From: Nocardia vulneris
GTDB taxonomy: Bacteria; Actinomycetota; Actinomycetes; Mycobacteriales; Mycobacteriaceae
Length of the DNA stretch: 64,000 bases
Direction of reading: 5' to 3'
Assembly: GCF_001613425.1 (NCBI RefSeq)
Contig: NZ_BDCI01000008.1
Span: 248,001-312,000, forward strand
In this document: one piece after another, positions 35,406-44,671 of the stretch
How positions within the stretch are numbered: position 1 is the stretch's first letter
How the letters are laid out: every line of letters begins with the position of its first letter
Translations under genes and position numbers: made by a program
Notes under the pieces: generated by a model
The model's input: the letters and a program-made list of their open reading frames with translations, nothing else
Databases searched by the model: none
What the model was told of the DNA's origin: nothing

Positions 35406-36014
35406 TTGTACGAGGGTCCGGTTCAGGATCTGATCGATGAGCTGGGCAAGCTGCCCGGTGTCGGTCCGAAGAGCGCGCAGCGCATCGCTTTTCATCTGTT
35501 GCAGGTGGAGCCACCGGAGATCGACCGGCTACAGGCTGCCCTGCAGAAGGTGCGCGACGGCGTGCAGTTCTGCGTGTCCTGCGGCACCGTCTCCGACGGC
35601 GAACTGTGCCGCATCTGCGCCGACCCGCGGCGCGACCGCACCATGATCTGTGTGGTCGAGGAGCCGAAAGACGTGCAGGCCATCGAGCGCACCCGGGAGT
35701 TCCGTGGGCGATACCACGTGCTCGGCGGTGCGCTCGACCCGCTCAGCGGCATCGGGCCCGACCAGCTGCGCATCCGGGAACTGCTGGCGCGCATCGGAAA
35801 CCAGCAGGACGGCGTGGACGTCAGCGAGGTGATCATCGCGACCGACCCGAACACCGAGGGCGAGGCGACGGCCACCTACCTGGTGCGCATGCTGCGCGAC
35901 TTCCCCGGGCTCAGCGTGACCAGGCTGGCCTCGGGTCTGCCGATGGGCGGCGACCTGGAATTCGCGGACGAGCTGACCCTCGGGCGCGCATTGTCGGGAC
36001 GCCGCGCGCTCTAG
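35406..36014 (+). CDS. recR: Recombination mediator protein RecR
   Basis: 202 aa. Helix-hairpin-helix [20 protein letters not shown] at the N-terminus, zinc finger cysteines in [19 protein letters not shown], and a Toprim domain beginning [20 protein letters not shown] with [11 protein letters not shown]. RecR works with RecO (and RecF) to load RecA on single-stranded gaps. The start codon is TTG 35406 ([14 protein letters not shown]), matching the conserved start in actinobacteria, with GAAGAGGA upstream. Confidence 0.95.
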   Translation: MYEGPVQDLIDELGKLPGVGPKSAQRIAFHLLQVEPPEIDRLQAALQKVRDGVQFCVSCGTVSDGELCRICADPRRDRTMICVVEEPKDVQAIERTREFRGRYHVLGGALDPLSGIGPDQLRIRELLARIGNQQDGVDVSEVIIATDPNTEGEATATYLVRMLRDFPGLSVTRLASGLPMGGDLEFADELTLGRALSGRRAL

Positions 36015-36106
36015 CCCGCAGCGGGCCGATTCAGCCCGTGACCGGCGGGGCCAGCCCCGAATCACCGGGGGTTGCGCTCGCTGTGGCGCGGGTTACTGTG
36101 TCGGAA

Positions 36107-36724
36107 ATGAGCATCGAATTCCTGCTGACCACGTTCGTCATCGTGGTCACCCCGGGTACCGGCGCGCTGTACACCCTCGCGGCCGGGCTCTCCCGGGGCA
36201 CGCGGGCCAGCCTGGTCGCGGCGTTCGGTTGCACGCTCGGTACCGTCCCGCATCTGCTCGCGGCGATCACCGGCCTGGCCGCGCTGCTCAACACGAGCGC
36301 GATGGCCTTCCAGACCTTGAAGTATTTCGGTGTCGCGTACCTGATCTACATGGCGTGGAGCACGTTCCGCGACAAGGGCGCGCTCGCCGTGCCCGACGAG
36401 CCCGAGCAGACCAAGCAGTCGGCGCGCAAGGTGATCGTGTCGGCTGTGCTGCTCAACCTCCTCAACCCCAAGCTGACCCTGTTCGCCTTCGCGTTCCTGC
36501 CGCAGTTCGTGCCGAGCGGTTCACCGAACGCGCTGGCGCGCATGCTCGAACTGAGCGCGGTGTTCATGCTCGCCACGTTCGTCGTGTTCGCGATCTACGG
36601 CGTGTGCGCGGCCGCGCTGCGCAACCACGTCATCACCCGCCCGGTGGTGGTCACCTGGATGCGACGCGTGTTCGGCGCTTCCTTTCTCGCGCTGGCGGGC
36701 CGACTCGCGGTGCAGAACCAGTAG
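36107..36724 (+). CDS. LysE-family translocator (amino acid exporter)
   Basis: 205 aa with about six hydrophobic segments. The family signature near the N-terminus is FVIVVTPGTGALYTLAAGLS RG, with the NLLNPKLTLFAFAFLPQFV motif in the middle. LysE/RhtB proteins export amino acids or related metabolites; the substrate is not predictable. ATG 36107 lies 92 bases after recR and may be co-transcribed with it. Its stop directly abuts the stop of the next, opposite-strand gene. Confidence 0.85.
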   Translation: MSIEFLLTTFVIVVTPGTGALYTLAAGLSRGTRASLVAAFGCTLGTVPHLLAAITGLAALLNTSAMAFQTLKYFGVAYLIYMAWSTFRDKGALAVPDEPEQTKQSARKVIVSAVLLNLLNPKLTLFAFAFLPQFVPSGSPNALARMLELSAVFMLATFVVFAIYGVCAAALRNHVITRPVVVTWMRRVFGASFLALAGRLAVQNQ

Positions 36725-37369
36725 TCAGAGCTCCACGCGCGACCAAGGCAGGGTCTGCATGCGGTCGCGATTGTCGGTGGCCCAGTCCCAGATCAGGGCC
36801 GAGACGGTGGCGGCGTCGAGCACCGTGGTGCCGAAGTGCTTCTCGGCCGAACCGTCCCGGTATTCGAGGGTGAACGCACCGGTCTTCTCCCGGTAGGTCT
36901 GCATGTAGACCTGGTCGTCGCGCTCCACCACCAGGTAGGGGTTCGGCGGGGCCAGCTCGGAAACCCATTGGTCGGCCAGGGTTTTCGTCAAATAGGGGAA
37001 CTCGCCCGCGCCGCCGTGGGTGACCGTGGCCGGCACGTGCCCGGCCGGGTCGATGAGCCAGGCCAGCTGCGGATCGTAGACCGCGTAGTCCAGCGGGGTC
37101 GCGACCGAGAAGAGCAACTGGCGCACGAAGCCGATCGCGTCGTAGGGGCACGACACCTGCAACGCCGCACCGGTGGCGGCGCCGCCGACCGGGGCGCTGC
37201 TGAGGAAGCTGTCGTCCGCGGGCAGTTCGTCGTTGCGTTTGTTCAGCTCGGTCGCGATCTGCGCGACCACCTCCGACTCCTGCGCTCCCTGCTGGGTGCT
37301 CAGGTAAGCGTCGACCTCGGGGATCGATGACGCGACACCGGACGGCAACAACACGTGGTCATAGCTCAC
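36725..37369 (-). CDS. Hypothetical 214-aa protein
   Basis: 214 aa starting MSYDHVLLPSGVASSIPEVD. No signal peptide or membrane helix. Acidic N-terminal half with DAYLSTQQGAQESEVVAQIA, then IGFVRQLLFSVATPLDYAVY and a C-terminal EYRDGSAEKHFGTTVLDAAT. The composition resembles small immunity-like or SUKH-type actinobacterial proteins, but no family can be named. It is convergent with lysE with no gap between stops. Confidence 0.6.
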   Translation of the reverse strand: MSYDHVLLPSGVASSIPEVDAYLSTQQGAQESEVVAQIATELNKRNDELPADDSFLSSAPVGGAATGAALQVSCPYDAIGFVRQLLFSVATPLDYAVYDPQLAWLIDPAGHVPATVTHGGAGEFPYLTKTLADQWVSELAPPNPYLVVERDDQVYMQTYREKTGAFTLEYRDGSAEKHFGTTVLDAATVSALIWDWATDNRDRMQTLPWSRVEL

Positions 37370-37390
37370 CCGAATAGGGTACGGGTCTGC

Positions 37391-37597
37391 TCAGGCGCGG
37401 CGACGGGCTACGTCGGGCTCCGCGCAGGGACAGCCGCCCGCGACGTCGCCGCAGTCGACGACGAAGGTGTGCCGGGCGTAGTCGAGATCGACGCAGCCCG
37501 CTTCGGTGCATTCGGTGCGCCTGGTGGAGTGCACGACGAGGGTGCCGTGGCAGTGGTCGATCGCGGATTCGCAGCATGAACAGTCCAGCTCGCGCAT
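37391..37597 (-). CDS. Small cysteine-rich protein (68 aa), probable zinc binder
   Basis: 68 aa from ATG 37597 with GAGG six bases upstream. Nine cysteines (positions 6, 8, 9, 16, 30, 35, 49, 56, 58) and histidines at 15, 17, 23 and 43 make it strongly metal-binding in character: DCSCCESAIDHCHG, CTEAGC and CGDVAGGCPC. The frame is open further upstream but without sense. No function is known. It is divergent from the amidoligase cluster and shares its 172-base upstream region. Confidence 0.7.
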   Translation of the reverse strand: MRELDCSCCESAIDHCHGTLVVHSTRRTECTEAGCVDLDYARHTFVVDCGDVAGGCPCAEPDVARRRA

Positions 37598-37769
37598 TGC
37601 TACCTCGCAGCGGGGACGAAGGGCTGAGATCGGTCCGTCATTTCGTGTGTAGCACTCCCGAGCCGCGCGGCGGGGGACGTCGGCGCCGTGTGTCGCGCGG
37701 CGGCCTCGGTGCGGCGACTCTCGCCGAACTCCACGTCCATGCCGCGGCCGGGTGTGGTGAACTTGCTGC

Positions 37770-40700
37770 ATGGGCATCAAGGTGTCGCTCGAACACCGGA
37801 CCGTCTACACCTTCGACCGGCTGGTCGAGGTACATCCGCACGTGGTGCGCCTGCGCCCGGCACCGCACTCCCGCACCAAGATCGAAGCCTACTCGATGCG
37901 GGTGACGCCGGCCGGGCATTTCTGTAATTGGCAACAGGACGCCTTCGGCAATTTCCTTGCGCGGCTGGTCTTTCCGGAGCCCGCGCGGGAACTGTCGGTG
38001 ACCGTCGGGCTGATCGCCGACCTCGAGGTGATCAACCCGTTCGACTTCTTCATCGAGGACTACGCCGAGCATTTCCCGTTCCGCTACGGCGCGGACCTGC
38101 TCGCGGATCTGGAGCCGTACCTGCGGCCGGTGGACGAGGCGGAGCCGGGGTCGGGGCCCGGTGCGCCGGTGCGCGACTGGGTGGCCGCGCACACCAGCAC
38201 CGCGCGGCCACGCACCATCGACTTCCTGGTGTCGGTCAACCAGGCCCTACGGCACGACGTCGGCTACACCGTCCGGATGGAGCCGGGCGTGCAGACGCCT
38301 GGACAGACATTGCGGGCCGGGCTCGGGTCGTGTCGTGACTCGGCCTGGCTGCTGGTGTCGATCCTGCGCGAGCTGGGGCTCGCGGCACGGTTCGTGTCCG
38401 GCTATCTGGTGCAGCTGGCCCAGGACGTGCCGTCGCTGGACGGCCCGTCGGGGCCGCGGGCCGATTTCACCGATCTGCACGCCTGGACCGAGGTGTACCT
38501 GCCCGGGGCGGGCTGGGTCGGGCTCGATCCGACCTCGGGCCTGTTCGCCGGTGAGGGGCACATTCCGCTGGCGGCGACGCCGCATCCCGTGTCGGCCGCG
38601 CCGATCACCGGCGCGACCGGGCCCACCGGCGCCACCATGGACTTCAGCAACACCGTCCGGCGCATCCACGAGGATCCGCGGGTCACCTTGCCCTACACCA
38701 GCTCTCAGTGGGAGCGGATCCGAAAGTCGGGTGCCGCGCTGGACGCGCGGATGGCCGCCGCCGACGTGGGCCTGACCGTCGGCGGCGAACCGACCTTCGT
38801 CTCCATCGACGACCAGACCGCGCCCGAATGGACCACCGAGGCCGACGGCGCGCACAAGCGCGAACGCGCGGTCGACCTCGCCGACCGGTTGCGGCGGATC
38901 TACGCGCCGACCGGCTTGACCCAGTACCGGCAGGGCAAGTGGTATCCGGGAGAACCGTTGCCGCGCTGGGAGATCGCGGTGGTTTGGCGGGCCGACGAGA
39001 CGCCGCTGTGGACGCGCCAAGACCTGCTCGCCGACCCGTGGACGCCGGTCGGCACCGCGTGGCCGCAGCCGGACGCGCCCGCCCCCGGTGGTGCCTCGGC
39101 CTCCGGCACGGGGGCCATCGCATTGGCGAATGATGTTGAGCTGTCGAGTGTTTCGGTGAGCGGCGATGGCGGCACGGCAGCGGGCACGCAACGTCGCGGC
39201 GACGATGCCGCACTGTCGTCCGTTGCCCCCGTGACGTCCATGGCTCCCGTGACGTCCGTGGCCCCCGCGGCGACCGCGACATCCGCGGCCCCCACATCGT
39301 CCGCGGTCCCCGCGGTCCCCACATCGTCCGTGGCGTCCGTGGCGTCCGTGGCGTCCGAGGCCCCCACATCGTCCGTGGCGTCCGAGGACTCCGTGGCCCC
39401 TGCGGCCTCCGTGGCCCCCACATCGTCCGGGGCAGCCGCGCCGTCCACAACGTCTGCGGCCCCCACAACGTCTGCGGCGTCGGTGGCGTCCGCCGAGCCC
39501 GGAGGGGGCGGGGCTGCTGGGGCGCAGGTGTCGGCGGTGCAGCCGGCCAATGCGCAGGCGGTATTGCGGCCGCGTGCGTACGGTCCGGCGCGGCCGGATG
39601 CGGCACGGGCGGTGATCGCGCACGTCGCCACGGGTCTCGGTCTGCCGGACGCCCAGGTCCGTCCGGCGTACGAGGATCCGCTGCTCCGATTGGCCGGGAA
39701 AGCCCGTGCGCCGCAAGGTGTTCCGGTTGCACCGCCGGACGATATCGATCCCGCCGACGATTCGGTGCGGGCCCGGGCGGAGCTGCTCGCGCGGCTCGAC
39801 GCCGCGGTCACCGAGCCGGCCGCCTACGTGCTGTCGCTGTACCGGCGCGACGACGGCGCGGGCTGGGCGAGCGCCGACTGGCGGTTGCGCCGCGGGATGT
39901 GCGCGGAGCAGCCCGCGGGGCGAATCGTGTTGACGGACGGGGATTCTCCGGCCGGACTGCGCCTGCCGCTCGACTCGGTGTCCTGGCATCCGCCGCGCCC
40001 GCGCCCCGACGCCGACCCGCTGTTCGTCGGGCCGCGGGCACCGGCGCCCGCCGAGCCGCCCGCGGTGGTGCAGTCCGCCGAGTGGGAACCGACCACCGCC
40101 CTGGTGGGTGAGGTGCGCAACGGAAGGCTGCACGTATTTCTGCCGCCCACCGAACAACTCGACGATTTCCTCGATCTGATCCGCCGCGTGGAAGCCGCCG
40201 TGGTCGCGCTCGACCGTCCGGTGGTGCTCGAGGGCTACCCGCCGCCCGCGGATCCCAGGCTGCGCACGCTCTCGGTGACGCCGGATCCGGGCGTGATCGA
40301 GGTCAACGTGCAGCCGACGGTCTCCTTCGCCGAGCAGTCCGAGCTGCTGTCGACGCTGTACGAGCAGGCCCGGCTGGCCCGGTTGAGCACCGAATCGTTC
40401 GAGGTCGACGGCACGCACGGGGGCACGGGCGGCGGTAACCACATCACGCTGGGCGGCGCGACGCCCGCCCGCTCGCCGCTGCTGCGCAGGCCGGACCTGC
40501 TGGTGTCGATGCTGACGTACTGGCAGCGTCATCCCGCGCTGTCGTATCTGTTCGCCGGTCGTTTCGTGGGGCCGACCTCGCAGGCGCCCCGGGTGGACGA
40601 AGGCCGCGCGGAGGCGCTGTACGAATTGGAGATCGCGTTCGCCGAGATCGCCCGGCTCACGCGATCCGGCGAGCGGTGCCACGCGCCCTGGCATGTCGAC

Positions 40701-41654
40701 CGTGCGCTGCGGCACCTGCTCACCGATCTCACCGGCAACACCCACCGCGCCGAGTTCTGCATCGACAAGCTCTACAGTCCCGAAACTGCCAGGGGCAGAA
40801 TGGGTTTGGTGGAACTGCGCGGTTTCGAGATGCCGCCGCACTGTCAGATGGCGATGGTGCAGTCGCTGCTGGTCCGCGGGCTGGTGGCGCGATTCTGGGC
40901 CGAACCGTTGCGCGCACCGCTGATTCGGCACGGCGCGAATCTGCACGGCCGGTACCTGCTGCCGCATTTCGTGCTCGCCGATATCGCCGAGGTGGCCGCC
41001 GACCTGCGTGCACACGGTGTCGATTTCGATGTCAGCTGGCTGGATCCGTTCACCGAGTTCCGTTTTCCGCGCATCGGCACGGTCGTGCTCGGCGACGTCG
41101 AACTGGAACTGCGCGGCGCCATCGAACCGTGGCACACCCTCGGCGAACAGGCCACCGCGGCGGGCACCGCGCGATACGTCGACTCGTCGGTGGAGCGGCT
41201 GCAGGTGCGGGTGGTCGGCGCGGATCGCGAGCGGTTCGTGGTGACCTGCAACGGCATGCCGATCCCGCTGCTGGCCACCGACAAGGCCGGGGTGCAGGTG
41301 GCGGGGGTGCGGTATCGGGCGTGGCAGCCACCGAATTCGCTGCATCCGTCGATCACCGTCGACGTGCCGCTGGTCTTCGACCTGATCGATGCCGAGACCG
41401 GGCTCTCGCGCGGTGGCTGCACCTATCACGTGGCGCACCCGGGCGGCATGGCCTACGCCGAGCCTCCGGTCAACGCGGTGGCCGCGCAATCGCGCCGCAA
41501 CCGGCGCTTCGAGGCGGCGGGGCACACCACGGCACGCGTGGATCCCGGGGAACTACGTGCGAAAATGGCAGCACAGTCGCTGGACGGCGGCGTGGCGGGC
41601 GTGCTCGATCTGCGCCGCGCGCGGACCGTCTGGGGCATGGTCGGCGACCGATAG
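37770..41654 (+). CDS. Transglutaminase-like protease domain fused to DUF2126 putative amidoligase
   Basis: 1294 aa. Residues ~1-85 are the bacterial transglutaminase N-domain (IKVSLEHRTVYTFDRLVEVH). The papain-like core has a complete triad: C188 (GLGSCRDSAWLL), H237 (DLHAWTEVY) and D253 (GLDPTSG). From ~300 to the end is DUF2126, a putative amidoligase, with LTVGGEPTFVSIDDQTAPEW, DGTHGGTGGGNHITLGG and HRAEFCIDKLYSPETARGRM. A Ser/Ala/Thr/Val/Pro-rich insert (residues ~435-598) interrupts DUF2126. Comparative genomics has linked this gene family to ATP-grasp/alpha-E and transglutaminase genes, proposing peptide ligation and cleavage; no reaction is established. It is the first gene of a four-gene operon. 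ATG 37770 was chosen because the conserved N-domain begins there. Confidence 0.88.
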   Translation: MGIKVSLEHRTVYTFDRLVEVHPHVVRLRPAPHSRTKIEAYSMRVTPAGHFCNWQQDAFGNFLARLVFPEPARELSVTVGLIADLEVINPFDFFIEDYAEHFPFRYGADLLADLEPYLRPVDEAEPGSGPGAPVRDWVAAHTSTARPRTIDFLVSVNQALRHDVGYTVRMEPGVQTPGQTLRAGLGSCRDSAWLLVSILRELGLAARFVSGYLVQLAQDVPSLDGPSGPRADFTDLHAWTEVYLPGAGWVGLDPTSGLFAGEGHIPLAATPHPVSAAPITGATGPTGATMDFSNTVRRIHEDPRVTLPYTSSQWERIRKSGAALDARMAAADVGLTVGGEPTFVSIDDQTAPEWTTEADGAHKRERAVDLADRLRRIYAPTGLTQYRQGKWYPGEPLPRWEIAVVWRADETPLWTRQDLLADPWTPVGTAWPQPDAPAPGGASASGTGAIALANDVELSSVSVSGDGGTAAGTQRRGDDAALSSVAPVTSMAPVTSVAPAATATSAAPTSSAVPAVPTSSVASVASVASEAPTSSVASEDSVAPAASVAPTSSGAAAPSTTSAAPTTSAASVASAEPGGGGAAGAQVSAVQPANAQAVLRPRAYGPARPDAARAVIAHVATGLGLPDAQVRPAYEDPLLRLAGKARAPQGVPVAPPDDIDPADDSVRARAELLARLDAAVTEPAAYVLSLYRRDDGAGWASADWRLRRGMCAEQPAGRIVLTDGDSPAGLRLPLDSVSWHPPRPRPDADPLFVGPRAPAPAEPPAVVQSAEWEPTTALVGEVRNGRLHVFLPPTEQLDDFLDLIRRVEAAVVALDRPVVLEGYPPPADPRLRTLSVTPDPGVIEVNVQPTVSFAEQSELLSTLYEQARLARLSTESFEVDGTHGGTGGGNHITLGGATPARSPLLRRPDLLVSMLTYWQRHPALSYLFAGRFVGPTSQAPRVDEGRAEALYELEIAFAEIARLTRSGERCHAPWHVDRALRHLLTDLTGNTHRAEFCIDKLYSPETARGRMGLVELRGFEMPPHCQMAMVQSLLVRGLVARFWAEPLRAPLIRHGANLHGRYLLPHFVLADIAEVAADLRAHGVDFDVSWLDPFTEFRFPRIGTVVLGDVELELRGAIEPWHTLGEQATAAGTARYVDSSVERLQVRVVGADRERFVVTCNGMPIPLLATDKAGVQVAGVRYRAWQPPNSLHPSITVDVPLVFDLIDAETGLSRGGCTYHVAHPGGMAYAEPPVNAVAAQSRRNRRFEAAGHTTARVDPGELRAKMAAQSLDGGVAGVLDLRRARTVWGMVGDR
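39072..39563 (+). repeat. Low-complexity repeat region interrupting the DUF2126 domain
   Basis: Short degenerate direct repeats of the type GTGGCGTCC and CCCACATCGTCC dominate 39220-39490, encoding runs such as SSVASVASVASEAPTSSVAS. All repeats keep the reading frame. The flanking protein on both sides is well-conserved DUF2126 sequence. Confidence 0.75.
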
Positions 41655-41686
41655 GCACGTCTGACAGGGGAAGCGAGGTCGGCGCG

Positions 41687-44671
41687 GTGACAATGCGCGA
41701 AGCCGAAGCGTCGTCGCGGGATGCGCGGCGGGCCACGAGCGCCGCACCCGGCGTGCGCGAGCAGGTGGCCGAGCAATTCGCGCGCTACCGCAGCGGCGGG
41801 GTGGAAACCGCCCCCTACGACGAATGCGGCCGGCCCACCGAGGGGTACTACGACGAACTGGTCGACGCCGGCGGCCGGGTGCGCCGGATGTGGTCGGAGC
41901 TGTCCGCGGATTTCGTCGAACTGGGCACCACCGGCCTCGGCAGGCTGGACAGCCGCGTGCGCCGGCTGATCGAGGACGACGGCATCACCTATACCGAGGT
42001 CACCGGGTCGGGCGAGCAGGCGGTGACGACGCCGTGGCGATTGGACCCGATTCCGCTGCTCATCTCCGCGGACGACTGGACCCGGCTGGAAGCCGGTCTG
42101 GTGCAGCGGTCCCGGGTGCTCGACGAGGTGCTCACCGATGTGTACGGCCCGCGCCGGATGCTCACCAACGGGCTGCTCCCGCCGGAGGTGATCTTCGGTT
42201 ACAGCGGCTATGTCCGTGCCGCACATGGCATCACGGTGCCGGGGCGGCATCAGCTGTTCCTGCACGCCTGCGATATCAGCCGGTGGAGCGACGGCCGGTT
42301 CCGGGTCACCGCCGACTGGGCCCAGGCGCCGTCGGGCGCGGGCTACGCACTCGCCGATCGCCGGGTGGTGTCGACGGCGATCCCGGAGGCCTTCGAACAC
42401 TCGAATCCCCGGCCGCTCACCCCGTTCGCCAGGGCGATGCGGCTGATGTTGATCGAGTCGGCCCCCGAGGGCGAGGCCGACGATCCCGTGGTGGTGGTGC
42501 TGAGCCCGGGTGTGCACTCCGAAACCGCTTACGACCAAGCCAATCTCGCGTCCATGCTGGGCTTCCCGCTGGTGGAGAGCGCGGACCTGGTGGTGCGCGA
42601 CGGCGCACTGTGGATGCGCTCACTGGGCACGCTGCGCCGGGTCGACGTGGTGCTGCGACGGGTGGACGCCGAGTTCTCCGATCCACTCGACCTGCGGCCG
42701 GACTCCCGGCTGGGCGTGGTCGGTCTGGTGGAGGTCCTGCGCAGGGGCGCGGTGACCGTGGTGAACACCCTGGGCAGCGGCCTGCTGGAGAACCCGGCGC
42801 TGACCGGTTTCCTGCCGCGCCTGGCCAAGGCGCTGCTCGGCGAGGATCTGCTGCTGGAGAGCGCGCCGAGCTTCTGGGGCGGCGACGACAAGGAACGCGC
42901 CCATCTGACAAAGAACCTGCACCGCTTGATCATTCGGTCCGCCATCGACGGTGCGACGATCTTCGGCCCCGCGCTGTCCATCCGGCAGCGGGCGGACTTG
43001 CGTGCGCGGATCGAGGCCACCGGCTGGCAGTGGGTCGGCCAGGAGCCCGCGCAGTTCTCGGTCGCCCCCGCGGTGGAGGGTTACGGCGGACTGACCCCCG
43101 CGCCGGTGGGCATGCGGCTGTTCTCGATGGCCCGGCGCGGCGGCTACACGGCGATGGCGGGCGGCCTCGGCCAGCTGCATCAGCGCACGCTGCCCGATCG
43201 AGTAGTGATCAAGATCGCCGCCAAGGACATCTGGGTGCGAGCCGCGCAGGCACCGGCGCCCGCGGTCGGCACCGAGGCCCCGCACGAGGAGCGGGTTTCG
43301 CGGCGGCTGCCGATTGTGGCGGCGATCAGCTCGCCGCGCGTGCTCAACGACCTGTTCTGGATGGGCCGCTACAGCGAGCGCGCCGAAGCCGCGGCTCGGC
43401 TGTTGATGGCCACCCACGAGCGGTACCAGGACTTCCGGTACCGGCCGTGGTTGGAGGGCGCGGAGGCGGTGCCGGTGCTGATGGCCGCGCTGGCGCGGGC
43501 TACCGCGACCGTCGCACCAGCTGCGGTCTTGTTCGGCACCCCGGCCGACGATGTGCTGCCACCCGCGGACACCGGAGCGGGCCTGACGCCGGATCGCATT
43601 GCGACGCAAACGAGTTCGGCAGGCAGTCAGACCCAGACCCAGTCGGGTGCGAGGGCGGCCGCGCAAGGCGACTCAGGACAGTCGCAGTCGATGGGCGCAC
43701 CCGCCGCGGCCGATTCGCCTGAGCCCCAGCCGGATTCCGAAATCGTGACCGGCACGACGGAGGCGGGCGTGCTCGGCCAGGCGATCGCCGCGGCCGCGAC
43801 CGCGGCGGGGATGGCGGACACCGGTACCGATCCGGTGGATCCGCCGGCCCGGCCGGCGGTGGCCGGGGCCTCCCGCGAGGGGCACGACTACCTGGTGGCG
43901 TTGACCGTCGACCGAGATCTGCCCGGCTCCTTGGCCTTTGCGGTCGATCGCTACGCGAACGCCGCGCGGGCCGTGCGCGACCAGCTCTCCAACGACACCT
44001 GGATGATCCTCAGCGCGGTGGACCGCGCCATGGCCGAATACCGTGGCTTCGGCGAGGATCGCGAAGCCGCGCTGTCGGCGGTGCATTCGCTCACGCTGGC
44101 CGCGCTGCTGTCGCTGTCCGGGATCGGCGCGGAGTCGCTGGTGCGCGACTCCGGCTGGTACGTCATGGATATCGGCAAACGCATCGAGCGCGGGCTCGCG
44201 CTGACCGCGCTGATGTCGGCGGCGCTGACCCAGACCTACCCGGAGGAGGCCGAGCGGGTGGTCACCGAGTCGGTGCTGCGGGCGGCCGAATCGCAGGTGA
44301 GTTACCGACGGCGGCACCGGGATTCGGTGCGCATCGCGGCCGTCGCCGGGCTGCTGCTCTTCGATACCGCCAACCCGCGCTCGCTGGCCTATCAGCTGGA
44401 CCGGCTCGACGCCGATCTGCGGGCGCTGCCCGGCGCCTCGGGATCGTCGCGGCCGCAGCGGTTGCTCGCCGACGCGCAACGCATGCTGCGGCGGGTGGAT
44501 CCGGACGATCTGGAGGTCACCGACGACGCGGGCAGGCGCACCGAATTGGCCGAACTGCTCGACGGTGTGCACCTGCGCCTGCGCAAGCTGGCCGAATCGT
44601 TCGAGACCGCGAAACTGGCGCTGCCCGCGGGCTTCCAGCCGCTGTGGGGCAGCACCCGGGTGGTCGGATGA
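41687..44671 (+). CDS. Circularly permuted ATP-grasp protein fused to alpha-E domain
   Basis: 994 aa from GTG 41687, preceded by GAGG at eight bases; ATG 41693 is an alternative. Residues ~30-500 form the circularly permuted ATP-grasp (DUF404/DUF407) with FGYSGYVRAAHGITVPGRHQ, VVVLSPGVHSETAYDQANLA, TVVNTLGSGLLENPALTGFL and GQEPAQFSVAP. From ~545 comes the alpha-E (DUF403) helical domain, SPRVLNDLFWMGRYSERAEA, split by a Gln/Ser/Ala linker (~618-688). ATP-grasp enzymes join carboxylates to amines via acyl phosphates. The partner alpha-E domain has no known activity. In many bacteria these two domains are separate adjacent genes; here they are fused. The start is 32 bases after the DUF2126 stop. 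Confidence 0.87.
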   Translation: MTMREAEASSRDARRATSAAPGVREQVAEQFARYRSGGVETAPYDECGRPTEGYYDELVDAGGRVRRMWSELSADFVELGTTGLGRLDSRVRRLIEDDGITYTEVTGSGEQAVTTPWRLDPIPLLISADDWTRLEAGLVQRSRVLDEVLTDVYGPRRMLTNGLLPPEVIFGYSGYVRAAHGITVPGRHQLFLHACDISRWSDGRFRVTADWAQAPSGAGYALADRRVVSTAIPEAFEHSNPRPLTPFARAMRLMLIESAPEGEADDPVVVVLSPGVHSETAYDQANLASMLGFPLVESADLVVRDGALWMRSLGTLRRVDVVLRRVDAEFSDPLDLRPDSRLGVVGLVEVLRRGAVTVVNTLGSGLLENPALTGFLPRLAKALLGEDLLLESAPSFWGGDDKERAHLTKNLHRLIIRSAIDGATIFGPALSIRQRADLRARIEATGWQWVGQEPAQFSVAPAVEGYGGLTPAPVGMRLFSMARRGGYTAMAGGLGQLHQRTLPDRVVIKIAAKDIWVRAAQAPAPAVGTEAPHEERVSRRLPIVAAISSPRVLNDLFWMGRYSERAEAAARLLMATHERYQDFRYRPWLEGAEAVPVLMAALARATATVAPAAVLFGTPADDVLPPADTGAGLTPDRIATQTSSAGSQTQTQSGARAAAQGDSGQSQSMGAPAAADSPEPQPDSEIVTGTTEAGVLGQAIAAAATAAGMADTGTDPVDPPARPAVAGASREGHDYLVALTVDRDLPGSLAFAVDRYANAARAVRDQLSNDTWMILSAVDRAMAEYRGFGEDREAALSAVHSLTLAALLSLSGIGAESLVRDSGWYVMDIGKRIERGLALTALMSAALTQTYPEEAERVVTESVLRAAESQVSYRRRHRDSVRIAAVAGLLLFDTANPRSLAYQLDRLDADLRALPGASGSSRPQRLLADAQRMLRRVDPDDLEVTDDAGRRTELAELLDGVHLRLRKLAESFETAKLALPAGFQPLWGSTRVVG

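Noticed and set aside
40676..41686. Long upstream extension of the ATP-grasp/alpha-E reading frame
   Set aside because: This part overlaps the conserved C-terminus of the DUF2126 gene in another frame and is Arg-rich; the ribosome site and family similarity put the start at 41687.
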